From Saussurea involucrata (Eukaryota > Streptophyta > Magnoliopsida > Asterales > Asteraceae), in the NCBI GenBank assembly GCA_033807775.1, contig JAWVWS010001018.1:62001-126000 (forward strand): DNA of 64,000 bases. Reading direction: 5' to 3'. The position numbers were made by a program, and so were the translations under genes. This document shows positions 22,001-32,067 of the stretch, in pieces (position 1 is the first letter of the stretch; every line of letters begins with the position of its first letter). Under the pieces are notes generated by a model, which made no database searches, had not been told where the DNA came from, and saw nothing but the letters and a program-made list of their open reading frames with translations.

Positions 22001-22375
22001 TGGTCTAGCAAGAAGCAGCACTCAGTCTCCACCTCCACGGCTGAAGCTGAATATGTTGCTGCTGGTAGCTGCTGTGCTCAAATCCTGTGGATGAAGAATC
22101 AACTAAGGGACTACAATCAGATCTACTCTCAAGTCCCAATACTGTGTGACAACTCCAGTGCAATTGCCATTGCAAATAATCCGGTGCTTCACTCCAGATC
22201 CAAGCACATTGATATTCGGTATCACTTCATAAGAGATCACATCTCCAAAGGTGATATTGAACTGCACTTTATCCCCACGGATCTTCAACTGGCGGATCTC
22301 TTCACAAAGCCTCTTGAAGAACCTCAGTTCAAATTTCTCCTAGGAGAACTTGGTATGTTAAATTTAGATGTATAG
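19094..22375 (+). CDS. pol: SIRE-A Pol: protease, integrase, RT, RNase H
   Basis: About 1093 residues in one open frame, counted from the CAG/G boundary since no good initiating ATG precedes the protease. Protease: WYLDSGCSRHMTG with the catalytic Asp at 19124. Integrase: HHCC finger (WHKRLSH near 19513; CAAC near 19619) and the D,D,E core (HMDLCGP near 19704, RSDNGTEF near 19894, NGVVERKNR near 19993). RT: KWIFRNK near 20983, QMDVKSAFLNG near 21168, LYGLKQAPRAWY near 21288, and VYVDDIIFG near 21426 with the catalytic DD. RNase H: YSDSDFAGS near 21915, STSTAEAEYVAAGS near 22027, LADLFTKPL near 22291. I see no missing catalytic residue; the element may be functional. Expression depends on the junction upstream. 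Confidence 0.95.
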   Translation, partial: VYGHQQIWYLDSGCSRHMTGNISLLVNFVSAKGPSVIFGDNSRGSTKGYGTLSNGSVTFNKVAYVEGLMHNLLSISQLCDLGYKVIFELSICTVVDKDMKAVLSGYRKENVYVIDMGQSSSSETNICFVSENSAKISWLWHKRLSHLNFKTLNSLSSKELVSGMPKLTFVKEKLCAACEKGKLTKSSFKSKQCFSISQPLQMLHMDLCGPVSTPSLGGRRYILVIIDEFTRYTWVFFLRYKSDASEEIIKFIKRSEVMNGQLVRSVRSDNGTEFKNNVLDDFFNEKGISQNFSAVRTPQQNGVVERKNRTLCEAARSMLSESHLPTYFWAEAINTACFTQNRSIIVKRHNKTPYEAFYGRKPNISFLHVFGCVCYILNDRENLGKFDPKADEGIFMGYSLTSKAYRVYNLRRKCIDETIHVKFDDLKVSSLSSDDDELNSWITSCISDASPSPPNPTIPIPSPQNPTSQDNNPSSSSHPSSNQEENPLPIQTSQNQNSLQNTTLSRPSNIPSSSNPPHTSSFNPPEDLPSTSHPQPSYPPALPPAIKWTKDHPIDQIIGDQQAGVQTRRGVGNICLYVNFLSLIEPKKVEEALADPCWITAMQEELSQFERNKVLRLVPRPSRKTIIGTKWIFRNKMDEEGTVIRNKARLVAQGYRQEEGIDYDETFAPVARLEAIRIFLAHAAYKNFRVFQMDVKSAFLNGELAEEVYVKQPPGFEDPSHPDYVYRLDKALYGLKQAPRAWYDTLADFLLKNNYTRGKIDNTLFIKQKSGNLILVQVYVDDIIFGATNESLCDEFASLMMSQYEMSMMGELTFFLGLQVKQFSEGIFINQSKYIRDLLKKFQFDTCSPMKTPMAPPLKLDADPNGVSVDVTKFRGMIGSLLYLTASRPDIMFATCLCARYQANPKESHLAAVKRIFRYLKGTMNLGLWYPKDSGFDLMGYSDSDFAGSKIDRKSTTGSCQLLGGKLVSWSSKKQHSVSTSTAEAEYVAAGSCCAQILWMKNQLRDYNQIYSQVPILCDNSSAIAIANNPVLHSRSKHIDIRYHFIRDHISKGDIELHFIPTDLQLADLFTKPLEEPQFKFLLGELGMLNLDV

Positions 22376-23337
22376 AAAAATCAAAAAAAAAATCAAAAAA
22401 AAAAATCAAAAAAAAAATATATATATATATATATCTGTGTTTATTTTATCAGTTAGACATTTCGAGAACTATTTTATCAGTTACAAGAAAAGTCCATTAT
22501 TTTTTTTCTATTTCTTTTCTACTTTTACCAATCCCAACACAACCCTTCCCTTTTACCTCCTACACTAAACACTTACTTTTTACCATTCTCAATCCACGTC
22601 ATCTCCATCCTAACCATCCATCTATTTACCTATCCATTTCTACTTTCAACCCACACCCTCATTTTTCCATCTCAAGAAAAACAACCTACCCTCTACAAAC
22701 ACAATCTATTTTTTTCTACCTTCACCTTACCATCTCTTTTCTTCTATAAACTTCCCTTAACCTCATAGCCTACATCTCAACTCACAAACTATCCTACCCA
22801 ACTACTAAGATACACCTCACACACTCACCACCCAACACCCCCCACCCCCCCCTCCCGAACCCACCCCCCTGCCGCTACCCCCCCTTCCCGAACCCACCCC
22901 CTACCGCTACCCCCCCCTTCCCGAACCCACCCCCCTACCGCTACCCCCCCTTCCCGACCCCCCCCCTTCCCGACCCCCCCCTCCCGCTACCCCCTTCCCG
23001 ACCCCCCCCCTTCCCGCTACCCCCCTTCCCGACCCCCCCTTCCCGCTACCCCCTTCCCGAACCCCCCCCCCCCCCGGATACCCCTTTCCTAAACCCTTCA
23101 CACCAATTTTTTAATTCAAAATTCTCTTACATTCTCTCTCCTACTTTTTCCCTACTCCCCATACCTTTCTCCCAATTACCTAAACACTCAACCTTTTCCT
23201 ACCCCTCTACCTCTCCTACCTTTCCTTTCATCTTATTACCCATCATACCTTTTCTTACCTCTACCCTCTCTTACTTCCTATAAATACACCTCCTTCCTTC
23301 TCATTTCTTCAAATCTCCACTTCTTCAAATTTCTCTC
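22376..23337 (+). other. pol-ORF3 spacer with A-rich and C-rich tracts
   Basis: No gene seen. 22376-22434 is an A-rich run with TCAAAAAAAA units ending in (AT)n. 22500-22830 is pyrimidine-rich. 22830-23083 is a C-rich tandem array described separately. 23090-23337 is again pyrimidine-rich and leads to the ORF3 start. Confidence 0.8.
22830..23083 (+). repeat. C-rich tandem array (G-quadruplex-prone on minus)
   Basis: More than twelve runs of four to fourteen C, mostly in CCCCCCTTCCCGAACCCA- or CCCGCTACCCCC-like units. The complementary strand therefore carries many closely spaced G runs. It sits between pol and ORF3. Confidence 0.9.
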
Positions 23338-26073
23338 ATGTCTACCTCTTCTCCCAATCCTAACCCCAAATCTTCAAAATTCATCATTCCCACATGCTAT
23401 GAAGATCTTGTCTTCAGGACTTGCAATCATATTGCAAGATTTGAAAATGATCCAGACTATCCCGATCACTTACCCATTTCTCACTTTCTTCAACAAACCC
23501 CTCTACTTTATGCCTTCTCCAAATCTCTCAAAATGAGCAAAAAGCTACTTGGCAATTTTTGGTTAACTTGCTCTGTGCATGATGGTGAACCCAAAACCAT
23601 TTCCGCGTGCATTCTTTCGGACACCGGTGATCATGATCTTATCTTTGATGTGGAAGATGTCCGTGCCGCTCTTCATCTTGACATTTCCGATTCGTATGCA
23701 CCTTTTCCGCTTGACAACGAACATGAAGATGTGGTACAAGCCATGAACTACACCGTCGATGCAAAGTACAAAAGCCCTGGCACTTTCCTGCGCAAATACA
23801 TGGGTGGGGTATGGCATTTCTTCTTCACTCATATTATTTTCTGCTTAAGTCGCAAAACTGGAGGTCATGATCAATCCCCCTCCTATATCACCAATCTTGC
23901 TCATGCCATTATGTTTCAAAGAAAAATAGATTTTGCACGCTATTTTTTTGATGAAATTGTTGCAGTTGTGACTCCTCCAAAAAGGCCACATGTTGCCTAC
24001 CCCCGATTCCTCTCCATCCTCATTGAACATAAATTGGGGAAATTACTTGATCTTGATCGCAAGTCGGCAAACCCAAAGTTCACCTATGATTTTCTTGCAC
24101 CTACCATCACGAAGGCAATTCTTCAACGTCCACCAAAGGCAACTGACAATGGTCTTCTTCCAGGTATGATTTCTATCCTTAACTCTCCCAATCTACAATG
24201 GGGGGATAATCCGGACACTCCACCTTCTCAACTGTCCGTAAATCCCTCCAATGTAGTGGACCTTCCTCCCTCTTCCCGAGTGATACCGGCGAGCACTTCA
24301 AAAAAATCTAAGGCTTCCGGTACCTCCGCACTCTCTTCCATGACTTTGCCGCCGACCAAACCTTCGGCGGCTTCCCCAGTCATAAAACCCTCTTCAAAGC
24401 GGAGGCACTCCAAATCCCCTCCTGAGTCTTCCCTGAAAAGACTTAGGACATCCTTAAGGGCCAAACCACACCGTCCAGCTACCGATTCTCGAAAATCGGG
24501 AACTGTTGAAATTGTCCCTACCGGGCCCAGGGAACCTGCTAACCTCTTAGCTAGCTCCTCCGTCTCCTCCCAACAGGTTGCGGTTGAAAATTTGGGGACC
24601 CACACTGCTCCTTCTTCTACCAACTTATTGGTGGTTGAAGATGACTTGGGTCTCTCTCCAGCCCAAGGTACTGCTTTCTCACTGCACGGCCTATCACCCG
24701 ATCGCTCTGCGATCGATGTTTCTGCACGACCCCCTACGGGTCCTACATGTTTACTTGACTTTCTTGTTGAAGAGTCTCCAGGTGATCCTCCTTCTCACTC
24801 AGCAACTGCCACCGAAGAAGTTAAGTTGTCTTCTTCCAAAGACAACTCAATTGAGCATTCAAGCTCTAATGTTGCTGGTTCATCCACCACTCTACCACTC
24901 TCTGGGGATCCTGCAGACGATCCTATCCTTAATATGCTGGTGGTGTCATCCTCTCCTTCATCTTCAAGGTCTTCGTCTCCTCGTCGTCCTCCACTTATTG
25001 GAGCCTCAACCACCAGATATGTAGCACGCAAACTTGACTCCATCCAGGATTCCATCTCAAGCTTACAATCTCAGGTTCAGTCTCTCCTAGCCTCAAATGC
25101 CAGTCTCACTCTATCCATGACTGCCATGCAAGCTGCCTCAGATACTCGTGACCAAGATGTTCATAGGCTCCAATCTGAACTTCAAAGTCAAAAGGACATC
25201 AACTCTCAGCTCCTCAGTTCTCTTACATCTCTTCACCACAAGATGGATGCTCTTCCTGAAGATCAGGCTCGCACACTCACCATCTTTGCTGGATGGGTGA
25301 AACGTTATTACCTGTCTGCCGCTGAGGGGGAGAAAAGCCCAAACAAATTTACCAGCGACCGATCGGGTTCCTCTGTAACACCTGGTCCCTCTGACCCATC
25401 CAAATCGGCACAACCAGATCCACCAACTCAGGGGGAGCAAACCATTGAAAATGCAGGTACACTAGTTGAGGGGGAGCAATCTGAGTTCTCCAAAAAGTTT
25501 GCATGGTGCAAGAAAAGGTTACTTGGAAGGACCAGTATCTCTAAAATTGTCAAAGCCAAACTAGCTACTCACAAAGAATCACATGATGTCTATGTGATAC
25601 TTACTCGGGCTGACAACTCCATCACACCGGTAAGATTTCATGACCTTGATTCTTATGGTATGTTAGAATGGTACGAAATTGTTGAATGTCTTAAAGATTC
25701 AAAAAGTCCGAACCTAGTTGATGCAAAGATATATATCAGCGGACTTCTTGACAATCTAAAGAAGATAAGGAAAGAATTCCACCAAACCATCTTTCAAGAT
25801 CTTGCTGCTATAGGAATTCTTCCTGATATCAAGAACCTGAACCTAACGCCTCCTTCAGTCCCCACCAGAAAATCTCCTTCTGTGTTATACAGACCGTATC
25901 AGGGCATTTTCTTCAACAATGCCCAAGGCACACAACAATTCTTCCGATATGAGGAGATATCTATGGCTGACTCTATCTTCCTTGAAGCCATCCTTATCAT
26001 TACCCCTGACACAACTGCAATCCCTCCACTACAACATGCCATCCTAGCTGAACTACAGAAAAGGATGAATTGA
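23338..26073 (+). CDS. SIRE-A ORF3 (env-like) protein, intact
   Basis: A 911-residue protein of the kind called env-like in Sireviruses; its real role is not established. The N-terminal domain (about 10-270) has a conserved stretch FFFTHIIFCLSRKTGGHDQ near 161-180, also recognisable in the SIRE-B and SIRE-D ORF3s. The middle is Ser/Pro-rich with a bipartite basic cluster (KRRHSK...KRLR near 353-370) that looks like a nuclear localisation signal. A coiled coil lies near 560-640 (LDSIQDSISSLQSQVQSLL onward). A C-terminal globular part (about 715-905) includes CKKRLLGRTSISKIVKAK. I see no signal peptide and no clear membrane span, which argues against an envelope glycoprotein. It sits about 960 bp after pol, with no ORF in between. 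Confidence 0.85.
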   Translation: MSTSSPNPNPKSSKFIIPTCYEDLVFRTCNHIARFENDPDYPDHLPISHFLQQTPLLYAFSKSLKMSKKLLGNFWLTCSVHDGEPKTISACILSDTGDHDLIFDVEDVRAALHLDISDSYAPFPLDNEHEDVVQAMNYTVDAKYKSPGTFLRKYMGGVWHFFFTHIIFCLSRKTGGHDQSPSYITNLAHAIMFQRKIDFARYFFDEIVAVVTPPKRPHVAYPRFLSILIEHKLGKLLDLDRKSANPKFTYDFLAPTITKAILQRPPKATDNGLLPGMISILNSPNLQWGDNPDTPPSQLSVNPSNVVDLPPSSRVIPASTSKKSKASGTSALSSMTLPPTKPSAASPVIKPSSKRRHSKSPPESSLKRLRTSLRAKPHRPATDSRKSGTVEIVPTGPREPANLLASSSVSSQQVAVENLGTHTAPSSTNLLVVEDDLGLSPAQGTAFSLHGLSPDRSAIDVSARPPTGPTCLLDFLVEESPGDPPSHSATATEEVKLSSSKDNSIEHSSSNVAGSSTTLPLSGDPADDPILNMLVVSSSPSSSRSSSPRRPPLIGASTTRYVARKLDSIQDSISSLQSQVQSLLASNASLTLSMTAMQAASDTRDQDVHRLQSELQSQKDINSQLLSSLTSLHHKMDALPEDQARTLTIFAGWVKRYYLSAAEGEKSPNKFTSDRSGSSVTPGPSDPSKSAQPDPPTQGEQTIENAGTLVEGEQSEFSKKFAWCKKRLLGRTSISKIVKAKLATHKESHDVYVILTRADNSITPVRFHDLDSYGMLEWYEIVECLKDSKSPNLVDAKIYISGLLDNLKKIRKEFHQTIFQDLAAIGILPDIKNLNLTPPSVPTRKSPSVLYRPYQGIFFNNAQGTQQFFRYEEISMADSIFLEAILIITPDTTAIPPLQHAILAELQKRMN

Positions 26074-26358
26074 TTATCTTTATATGCTTTTGATATGTAC
26101 TTGTAAACTTATGATTATTGCTCTTTCAAGTTTTCAATACAAGTACATTTTTGTTAATAGTTTGTACAGTATACTTTACCATTTTTTTTACTTGTAAATG
26201 TCGGATACAATAAATTAAAAAAAAAATAAAAAAAAAATCCAAAAAGAATGGACTATGTGAAAAGAACCCAAAAGAGTAAACAAGGGTCAAAAATGAATTA
26301 TTCAGTGTTTACTTCTCAGATTCTAAGTATGGATGTCATCCTCAAATAAGGGGGAGAT
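26074..26358 (+). other. SIRE-A 3' noncoding region and PPT
   Basis: AT-rich, with an A-tract near 26215-26240. It ends with AAGGGGGAGAT (26348-26358), the polypurine tract abutting the 3' LTR. Confidence 0.85.
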
Positions 26359-27383
26359 TGTTGGGTCACTTAGATTTGAAGATGACCTCAGTCTCTCAAT
26401 TTCACATTTCATACTTAGAATAATTTTTAGGTTCTTTACAAGCAGTTTAATTGTATAAAAATGTTCGGTGAAGTCGAAGATCAACCGAAGAAACAAAGTA
26501 GAAGTATATCTTCAAAGCGGATTGAAGATAGAATTCTCAACCAAAGATTAAGCTGTGCTACTTGAAGACTTTTCCTAAAGTCTTAGCCAGGTCACTTGAA
26601 GATTTTGAAGAAGCAGAATTTTGAAGAAGATGAAATGTTAGGCAAGATTTTGAAGAAGCAAAATTTTGAAGAAGATGAAATGTTAGGCAAGATTTTGAAG
26701 AAGCAAAACTTTGAAGAAGATCAAAATCTTGAAGACAATATCTTCGGCAAGATCTTTGAAGAGGATAACATGTTAGGCAAAATACATGTTAGGAACAACT
26801 TCGGCAAATAAATTTTAGCAGGTATATTAACTTTATCTGCAGAATATATTCAGGATATCTTGCATTGACAGAGACATCATCCTAAGATCAGAAAAAGGTT
26901 CTTTGGACTTCTTATCTTCTTCAAGAAACATCAGCTTCAACAAGCAGGTCAACGCTTGAAGACAAAAGTGAAAAGACAAAATCACTTTTCAGAAGACTGC
27001 TTCCGTTCTGCCTTCCAAGCCCTCCTTGACAAGTGTCCATTGCATTTATTGCATGAGGCACTATAAAAGGAGATCATCTTCATCCTTGCAACTCACCAGT
27101 TTACAAACTCTCTCAAGCTTTCAAGTGCTGGCTCATTACTCTCTCTCAGAAGTTCATTTGTTTTCTAAGTGTTTTACAACTGTTCTTATTCTCTGTGTGA
27201 CTTTGTGTTAGATTGTTTAAGCAGATTTTATCTGTTTTGTTCCGCAACAATCTTTAAGTTTTCTATGTGTAATTCTTATTTAAATCAATAAAGAATTAAT
27301 TAAGTGAAAAATTTTGTGTATTGTATTCAACCCCCCTTCTACAATACTTGTTTACCATTGCTAATCCATAGCTGGGACCAACA
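26359..27383 (+). repeat. Middle LTR shared by SIRE-A units 1 and 2
   Basis: 1025 bp. Differences from the 5' LTR by eye: CAGTTCATA/CATTTCATA, a 2-bp TG insertion after AAGCTG, AAAAGGA/AAGAGGA, and one T fewer in the TCTTTTAAG run. TATAAAA is at 27062-27068. It serves as 3' LTR of unit 1 and 5' LTR of unit 2. Confidence 0.93.
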
Positions 27384-27434
27384 AGTGGTATCAGAGCAGG
27401 TCAGTTTAATCTAATAAACTTGATATGATCTGCA

Positions 27435-30047
27435 ATGGCTTCATCTTCTACCTTGAACAATGTTTCATCTCAAAACTCTACTGCTAATGCTGGATCATAC
27501 GACAATGGCTTCATAGCCAAACCACCAAAGTTTAACCCCAATAACTTCTCTTTGTGGAAAAGTCGTATGATGCTCTTTCTAGAAGGAGTTGACAGCAGAT
27601 ATCCTACTATACTCCATGAAGGACCTATTGTCCCAAGAGTTTGGGATCGTTATAATGCCAAAAATAAAGATGAGGATGGTGACGATTCTTCTTCTGATGA
27701 GGAAGAACGAACACCAGCTACTGGGAGATACATTGTAAAGGACCCCAGTAAGTACACTGATGAAGACAAGCGTCTTGTAGCTCTTGACACTAAAGTCAGA
27801 GCCATCATTGCCCTCTCTTTGCCCGATGAAGTTTATCACTCTCTTGTAAACTTTTCTACTGCTAAAGAAATGTGGTCTACTCTGTGTGTTCTTTATGAAG
27901 GAACTTCTGAAGTGAAAAAGAGCAGAAAAATCGCTCTTGTTAGAAAATATGAACTGTTTGCTCATGAAAAAGGAGAATCGCTTTCTGACTACTATAACCG
28001 TTTTAACAGCCTGCTTAATGATCTTAAGTTGTTGGGTCGCATTTATGACAATGAGGAAGTCTTATGCAAATTTATGGATTGTCTTCCTGAGTTCTGGGAA
28101 AACATCTGCACATGCATTAAGACAACCAAGGATCTTGATCATATGCCTCTCACAGCTCTTTATGGTACTCTCTTTAACTTTGAGCAAACCAAGCTCCAAA
28201 GGAAGTCTGTCATTAAAGATATCAAAAGCTCTTCCCTAGCTCTTGTGAGTGACTCTTCCAAAAGATCTGTGTGCATTCCTAGAATTACATATCCCTCTGA
28301 TTCTGACCATGATAGTCAGGAAGATACCAATGATCATTCGGAGGCATATCTTAGTGATGCTGATGATGAAGGTGAGGAAACCCCCGTTGACCAACTGATA
28401 GATGGCATAGCCATGCTGGCAAGTTACTCTAAACCTAGATCCCGTTTCTCTTCTAGTAAATCTAAATTTTCTAGAAAATCTTCTCAAAATTTCCCCAAGC
28501 ACTCTTCAACTGATAAATCAAATGAGGAATGCTTTAAATGTGGGAAGAAAGGTCACTTTGCCTCTGAATGCAGAAGCAAGCTTTCTGAAAAATCAAAGAA
28601 CTCTTTATCCAGTCGTCCCTTTTCAAAATCTAACAGATCCAGACTCGATTCAAATCACTCCTCTTCTCAAAGATCTGGCCAACCTAGTTCCTCTGTGAAC
28701 TCTGACCGTGCTGAAAAGTACAAGGCTAAATACAAAAGAGAAAAGGAGAGAAATGAACTTCTTTCCAAAAAGGGAACGGGTCTGCTGGCTGAGTATCATG
28801 ACTTGGTAGATGAACCCACATCTGACAGTGATAAGGACATGGCCAATATTTGTTTCATGGCAAAGATTGATGACATCAATGACTGTGAGGAAACTCCTTC
28901 CACTCTTGCTCTAGTCTCGACAGGATGCTCTTCCTCATCCACTCAGGTACATCCCTTCCACTCTCTTACTGATGCTGAAAAGATTGAAGCATTTGACTCT
29001 TTAACTGTTGACTTCCATGATGCTAAAGATGCTAAGAAAAAGGCAAATGCTCAGATAAAATCTCTTTCCTCTCAACTTCAAATCTGTCTTTCTCAACTAA
29101 AACATTTTGACAAAATCAAAGCTGAGCTTGAAGATCTGAAAACCATAAACTTCACACTTGCTAAAGAGAAAAATAAGTTGTTCAAAAGACTTAAAGAGGA
29201 ACAAGAAACTGTGAAAAAGTGGACTAACTCTTCTAAAAATTTAGAAAAGATTTTTAAAGACCAAATGAACTGTGGTGACAAATCTGGTCTTGGCTTTGGC
29301 AAAATGGACATTGACTCTTCCTCAACTGTTCATGCTTCTACTTCCCTTGTGCCTCCTCCACTCAATGAGTCCTCGGAACTCCACTCAAGTGATACTCATT
29401 CAATGAACTCTGTTGATCCTTCTGAAGCCTTAAAGCTTGGGATGTTCATAAAAGCTAAAGGTGATGCCTCAACTTCTAAAGTTGAAGAAGCCCAAGGCTC
29501 TAATGACCCTCCTCAACCTGTTCATGAGCTGATGAAATCCCTACACATAGATGAAGCCTCTTCCTCTGAACCTAAGCCTTCAAAGATCCTAAAGAGAGAA
29601 CCTCAACCTCTTCAAAACAGATTTTCCACTTCTGACAAAGGAAAATCAGTCGTCGAGTTCCATCCCAAAAGAAAAACTCCAAAGAAATATTCTGGTAACT
29701 CTTCCATCTTTCCCATTCCTCGATCCGTGCTTTTGAAAAAGTCAGATTCCAAAGAATCCTGTCACTCACCAACCCTCATACCTTACAAAGGAATCCTAGG
29801 AACCACACCTCTTGGCTCATCCTCTTCGGCCAAGATCATAAAAATCAATGCGAAAGGTCAAAACAAGGACAGTGGTAATGATGTTAAAAAGGTTTTTATC
29901 TATAGAAAATGCTATAACTGTGGTGACACTTTTCATATGGCTAAAGAGTGTCCTCTTGAGAGAATGGACAGGAACTCATCTAAAGATCTCTCTGTTTCTT
30001 CTTCTCACCCAAAAGGACCCATATCCAAATGGGTACCAAAGAACTAA
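27435..30047 (+). CDS. gag: SIRE-A Gag, unit 2
   Basis: An 870-residue Gag, open throughout, identical to unit 1 apart from two substitutions noticed by eye: Ser to Phe in the NGSIAKPP stretch and Gly to Ser in LAGYSK. It has the same two zinc knuckles and coiled coil. It lies behind a complete LTR promoter, so it could still be expressed although its own pol is cut. Confidence 0.93.
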   Translation: MASSSTLNNVSSQNSTANAGSYDNGFIAKPPKFNPNNFSLWKSRMMLFLEGVDSRYPTILHEGPIVPRVWDRYNAKNKDEDGDDSSSDEEERTPATGRYIVKDPSKYTDEDKRLVALDTKVRAIIALSLPDEVYHSLVNFSTAKEMWSTLCVLYEGTSEVKKSRKIALVRKYELFAHEKGESLSDYYNRFNSLLNDLKLLGRIYDNEEVLCKFMDCLPEFWENICTCIKTTKDLDHMPLTALYGTLFNFEQTKLQRKSVIKDIKSSSLALVSDSSKRSVCIPRITYPSDSDHDSQEDTNDHSEAYLSDADDEGEETPVDQLIDGIAMLASYSKPRSRFSSSKSKFSRKSSQNFPKHSSTDKSNEECFKCGKKGHFASECRSKLSEKSKNSLSSRPFSKSNRSRLDSNHSSSQRSGQPSSSVNSDRAEKYKAKYKREKERNELLSKKGTGLLAEYHDLVDEPTSDSDKDMANICFMAKIDDINDCEETPSTLALVSTGCSSSSTQVHPFHSLTDAEKIEAFDSLTVDFHDAKDAKKKANAQIKSLSSQLQICLSQLKHFDKIKAELEDLKTINFTLAKEKNKLFKRLKEEQETVKKWTNSSKNLEKIFKDQMNCGDKSGLGFGKMDIDSSSTVHASTSLVPPPLNESSELHSSDTHSMNSVDPSEALKLGMFIKAKGDASTSKVEEAQGSNDPPQPVHELMKSLHIDEASSSEPKPSKILKREPQPLQNRFSTSDKGKSVVEFHPKRKTPKKYSGNSSIFPIPRSVLLKKSDSKESCHSPTLIPYKGILGTTPLGSSSSAKIIKINAKGQNKDSGNDVKKVFIYRKCYNCGDTFHMAKECPLERMDRNSSKDLSVSSSHPKGPISKWVPKN

Positions 30048-30064
30048 TTCTTCTGTGACTGCAG

Positions 30065-32067
30065 GTTTATGGACATCAACAGATCTGGTATCTGGATAGT
30101 GGATGTTCACGTCATATGACTGGAAACATATCTCTTCTTGTTAACTTCGTGTCGGCTAAAGGTCCATCTGTTATCTTTGGCGATAATTCTCGTGGCAGCA
30201 CTAAAGGCTACGGAACTCTCTCCAATGGTTCTGTCACCTTTAATAAAGTAGCGTACGTTGAAGGCTTGATGCACAACCTCTTGAGCATAAGCCAGCTGTG
30301 TGATCTCGGTTATAAAGTAATCTTTGAACTATCCATTTGCACGGTGGTTGACAAAGACATGAAAGCTGTACTTTCCGGGTACCGAAAAGAAAATGTCTAT
30401 GTAATAGACATGGGACAGAGTTCATCTTCTGAAACAAACATCTGCTTTGTCTCTGAAAACTCTGCTAAAATCAGTTGGCTCTGGCACAAGCGTCTCTCTC
30501 ACCTCAACTTCAAAACCTTGAACTCTCTCTCCTCTAAAGAGCTCGTATCTGGAATGCCAAAGCTGACCTTTGTGAAAGAAAAGCTGTGTGCTGCTTATGA
30601 GAAGGGAAAGCTCACAAAATCTTCATTCAAGTCCAAGCAATGCTTCTCCATTTCTCAACCTCTTCAGATGCTGCACATGGATCTGTGTGGACCAGTCAGC
30701 ACTCCAAGCCTTGGTGGAAGAAGGTACATTCTTGTTATTATTGATGAATTTACACGCTATACTTGGGTATTTTTTCTCAGGTACAAAAGTGATGCTTCTG
30801 AAGAAATCATAAAGTTCATCAAAAGATCTGAAGTGATGAATGGGCAGCTGGTGAGATCTGTGAGAAGTGACAACGTCACTGAATTCAAAAACTATGTGTT
30901 GGATGACTTCTTCAATGAAAAGGGCATATCTCAGAACTTTTCGGCTGTTCGGACTCCACAACAAAATGGTGTGGTAGAGAGAAAGAACAGGACGCTGTGT
31001 GAAGCTGCCAGATCCATGCTGAGTGAATCTCACCTACCGACCTACTTTTGGGCTGAAGCAATTAATACTGCATGCTTTACCCAGAATAGGTCCATCATTG
31101 TAAAAAGGCATAATAAGACTCCCTATGAAGCCTTTTATGGTAGAAAACCAAACATCAGTTTTCTTCATGTCTTTGGGTGTGTCTGCTACATTTTGAATGA
31201 CAGAGAAAACTTGGGGAAGTTTGATCCTAAAGCAGATGAAGGCATCTTCATGGGTTATTCTCTCACCTCCAAAGCATACAGGGTCTACAACCTTCGGAGA
31301 AAATGTATTGATGAAACAATACATGTCAAGTTTGATGACCTCAAGGTATCATCTCTCTCCTCAGATGATGATGAATTAAATAGTTGGATCACCTCTTGCA
31401 TTAGTGATGCTTCTCCTTCTCCACCTAACCCAACTATTCCCATACCTTCTCCTCAAAATCCTACCTCTCAAGATAATAATCCTTCCTCATCCTCACACCC
31501 TTCTTCAAACCAAGAAGAAAATCCTCTGCCGATCCAAACGTCCCAAAACCAAAATTCTCTTCAAAACACCACTCTCTCTCGTCCCTCAAATATTCCTTCT
31601 TCATCAAATCCACCCCATACTTCTTCATTCAATCCCCCTGAAGATCTACCCTCCACCTCTCATCCACAACCTTCCTATCCCCCAGCCTTGCCTCCTGCTA
31701 TAAAATGGACCAAGGATCATCCAATCGATCAAATAATTGGTGATCAACAGGCTGGTGTCCAAACCAGAAGAGGAGTAGGCAATATCTGTCTCTATGTAAA
31801 CTTTTTGTCTCTTATAGAGCCAAAGAAGGTTGAAGAAGCTCTAGCTGATCCATGTTGGATCACTGCCATGCAAGAAGAACTCTCTCAGTTTGAAAGGAAC
31901 AAGGTCTTGAGATTGGTTCCTCGTCCTTCCAGAAAAACAATTATCGGAACCAAGTGGATCTTCAGAAACAAGATGGATGAAGAAGGCACTGTCATCAGAA
32001 ATAAAGCCAGACTGGTTGCTCAAGGGTACAGGCAAGAAGAAGGAATTGACTATGATGAAACATTTGC
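30065..32067 (+). pseudogene. pol: SIRE-A Pol, unit 2, truncated
   Basis: Protease and integrase are present, but the reading ends early in RT (after GIDYDETFA), before YVDD. Beyond 32067 the frame reads a few foreign codons to a stop at 32084-32086. Integrase differences from unit 1 fall on key places: the second Cys of CAAC in the HHCC finger is Tyr (near 30594), and the Gly of SDNGTEF next to the catalytic Asp is Val (near 30876). Asn-to-Tyr follows nearby. It is non-functional. Confidence 0.93.

Larger units (their letters stand above)
15389..27383 (+). mobile_element. SIRE-A unit 1: full-length Sirevirus-type copia element
   Basis: A complete 12-kb unit in the order LTR, PBS, gag, pol, ORF3, PPT, LTR, all on plus and all open. 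The LTRs (1024 and 1025 bp) differ at only about five positions by eye, so the element is young. The left flank is GAAAT. There is no matching TSD on the right because the second LTR is followed directly by another PBS and internal region (27384-32067), giving an LTR-internal-LTR-internal tandem. Large Gag, two-part gag/pol and a third ORF place it among Sireviruses (Maximus/SIRE). Confidence 0.93.
27384..32067 (+). mobile_element. SIRE-A unit 2: tandem internal region, truncated in RT
   Basis: It starts with a second PBS (27386-27397) after the middle LTR. It repeats unit 1 at a constant offset of 10971 bp with very few changes. It ends in RT at 32067, where unrelated minus-strand sequence begins. 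The RT core, RNase H, ORF3 and a third LTR are missing. Confidence 0.93.

Noticed and set aside
22907..23101. Gly-rich minus-strand ORF
   Set aside because: Translation of the C-rich array; low-complexity artefact.
26359..27383. Solo LTR or a separate element start
   Set aside because: PPT before and PBS after show it is a shared LTR of a tandem.
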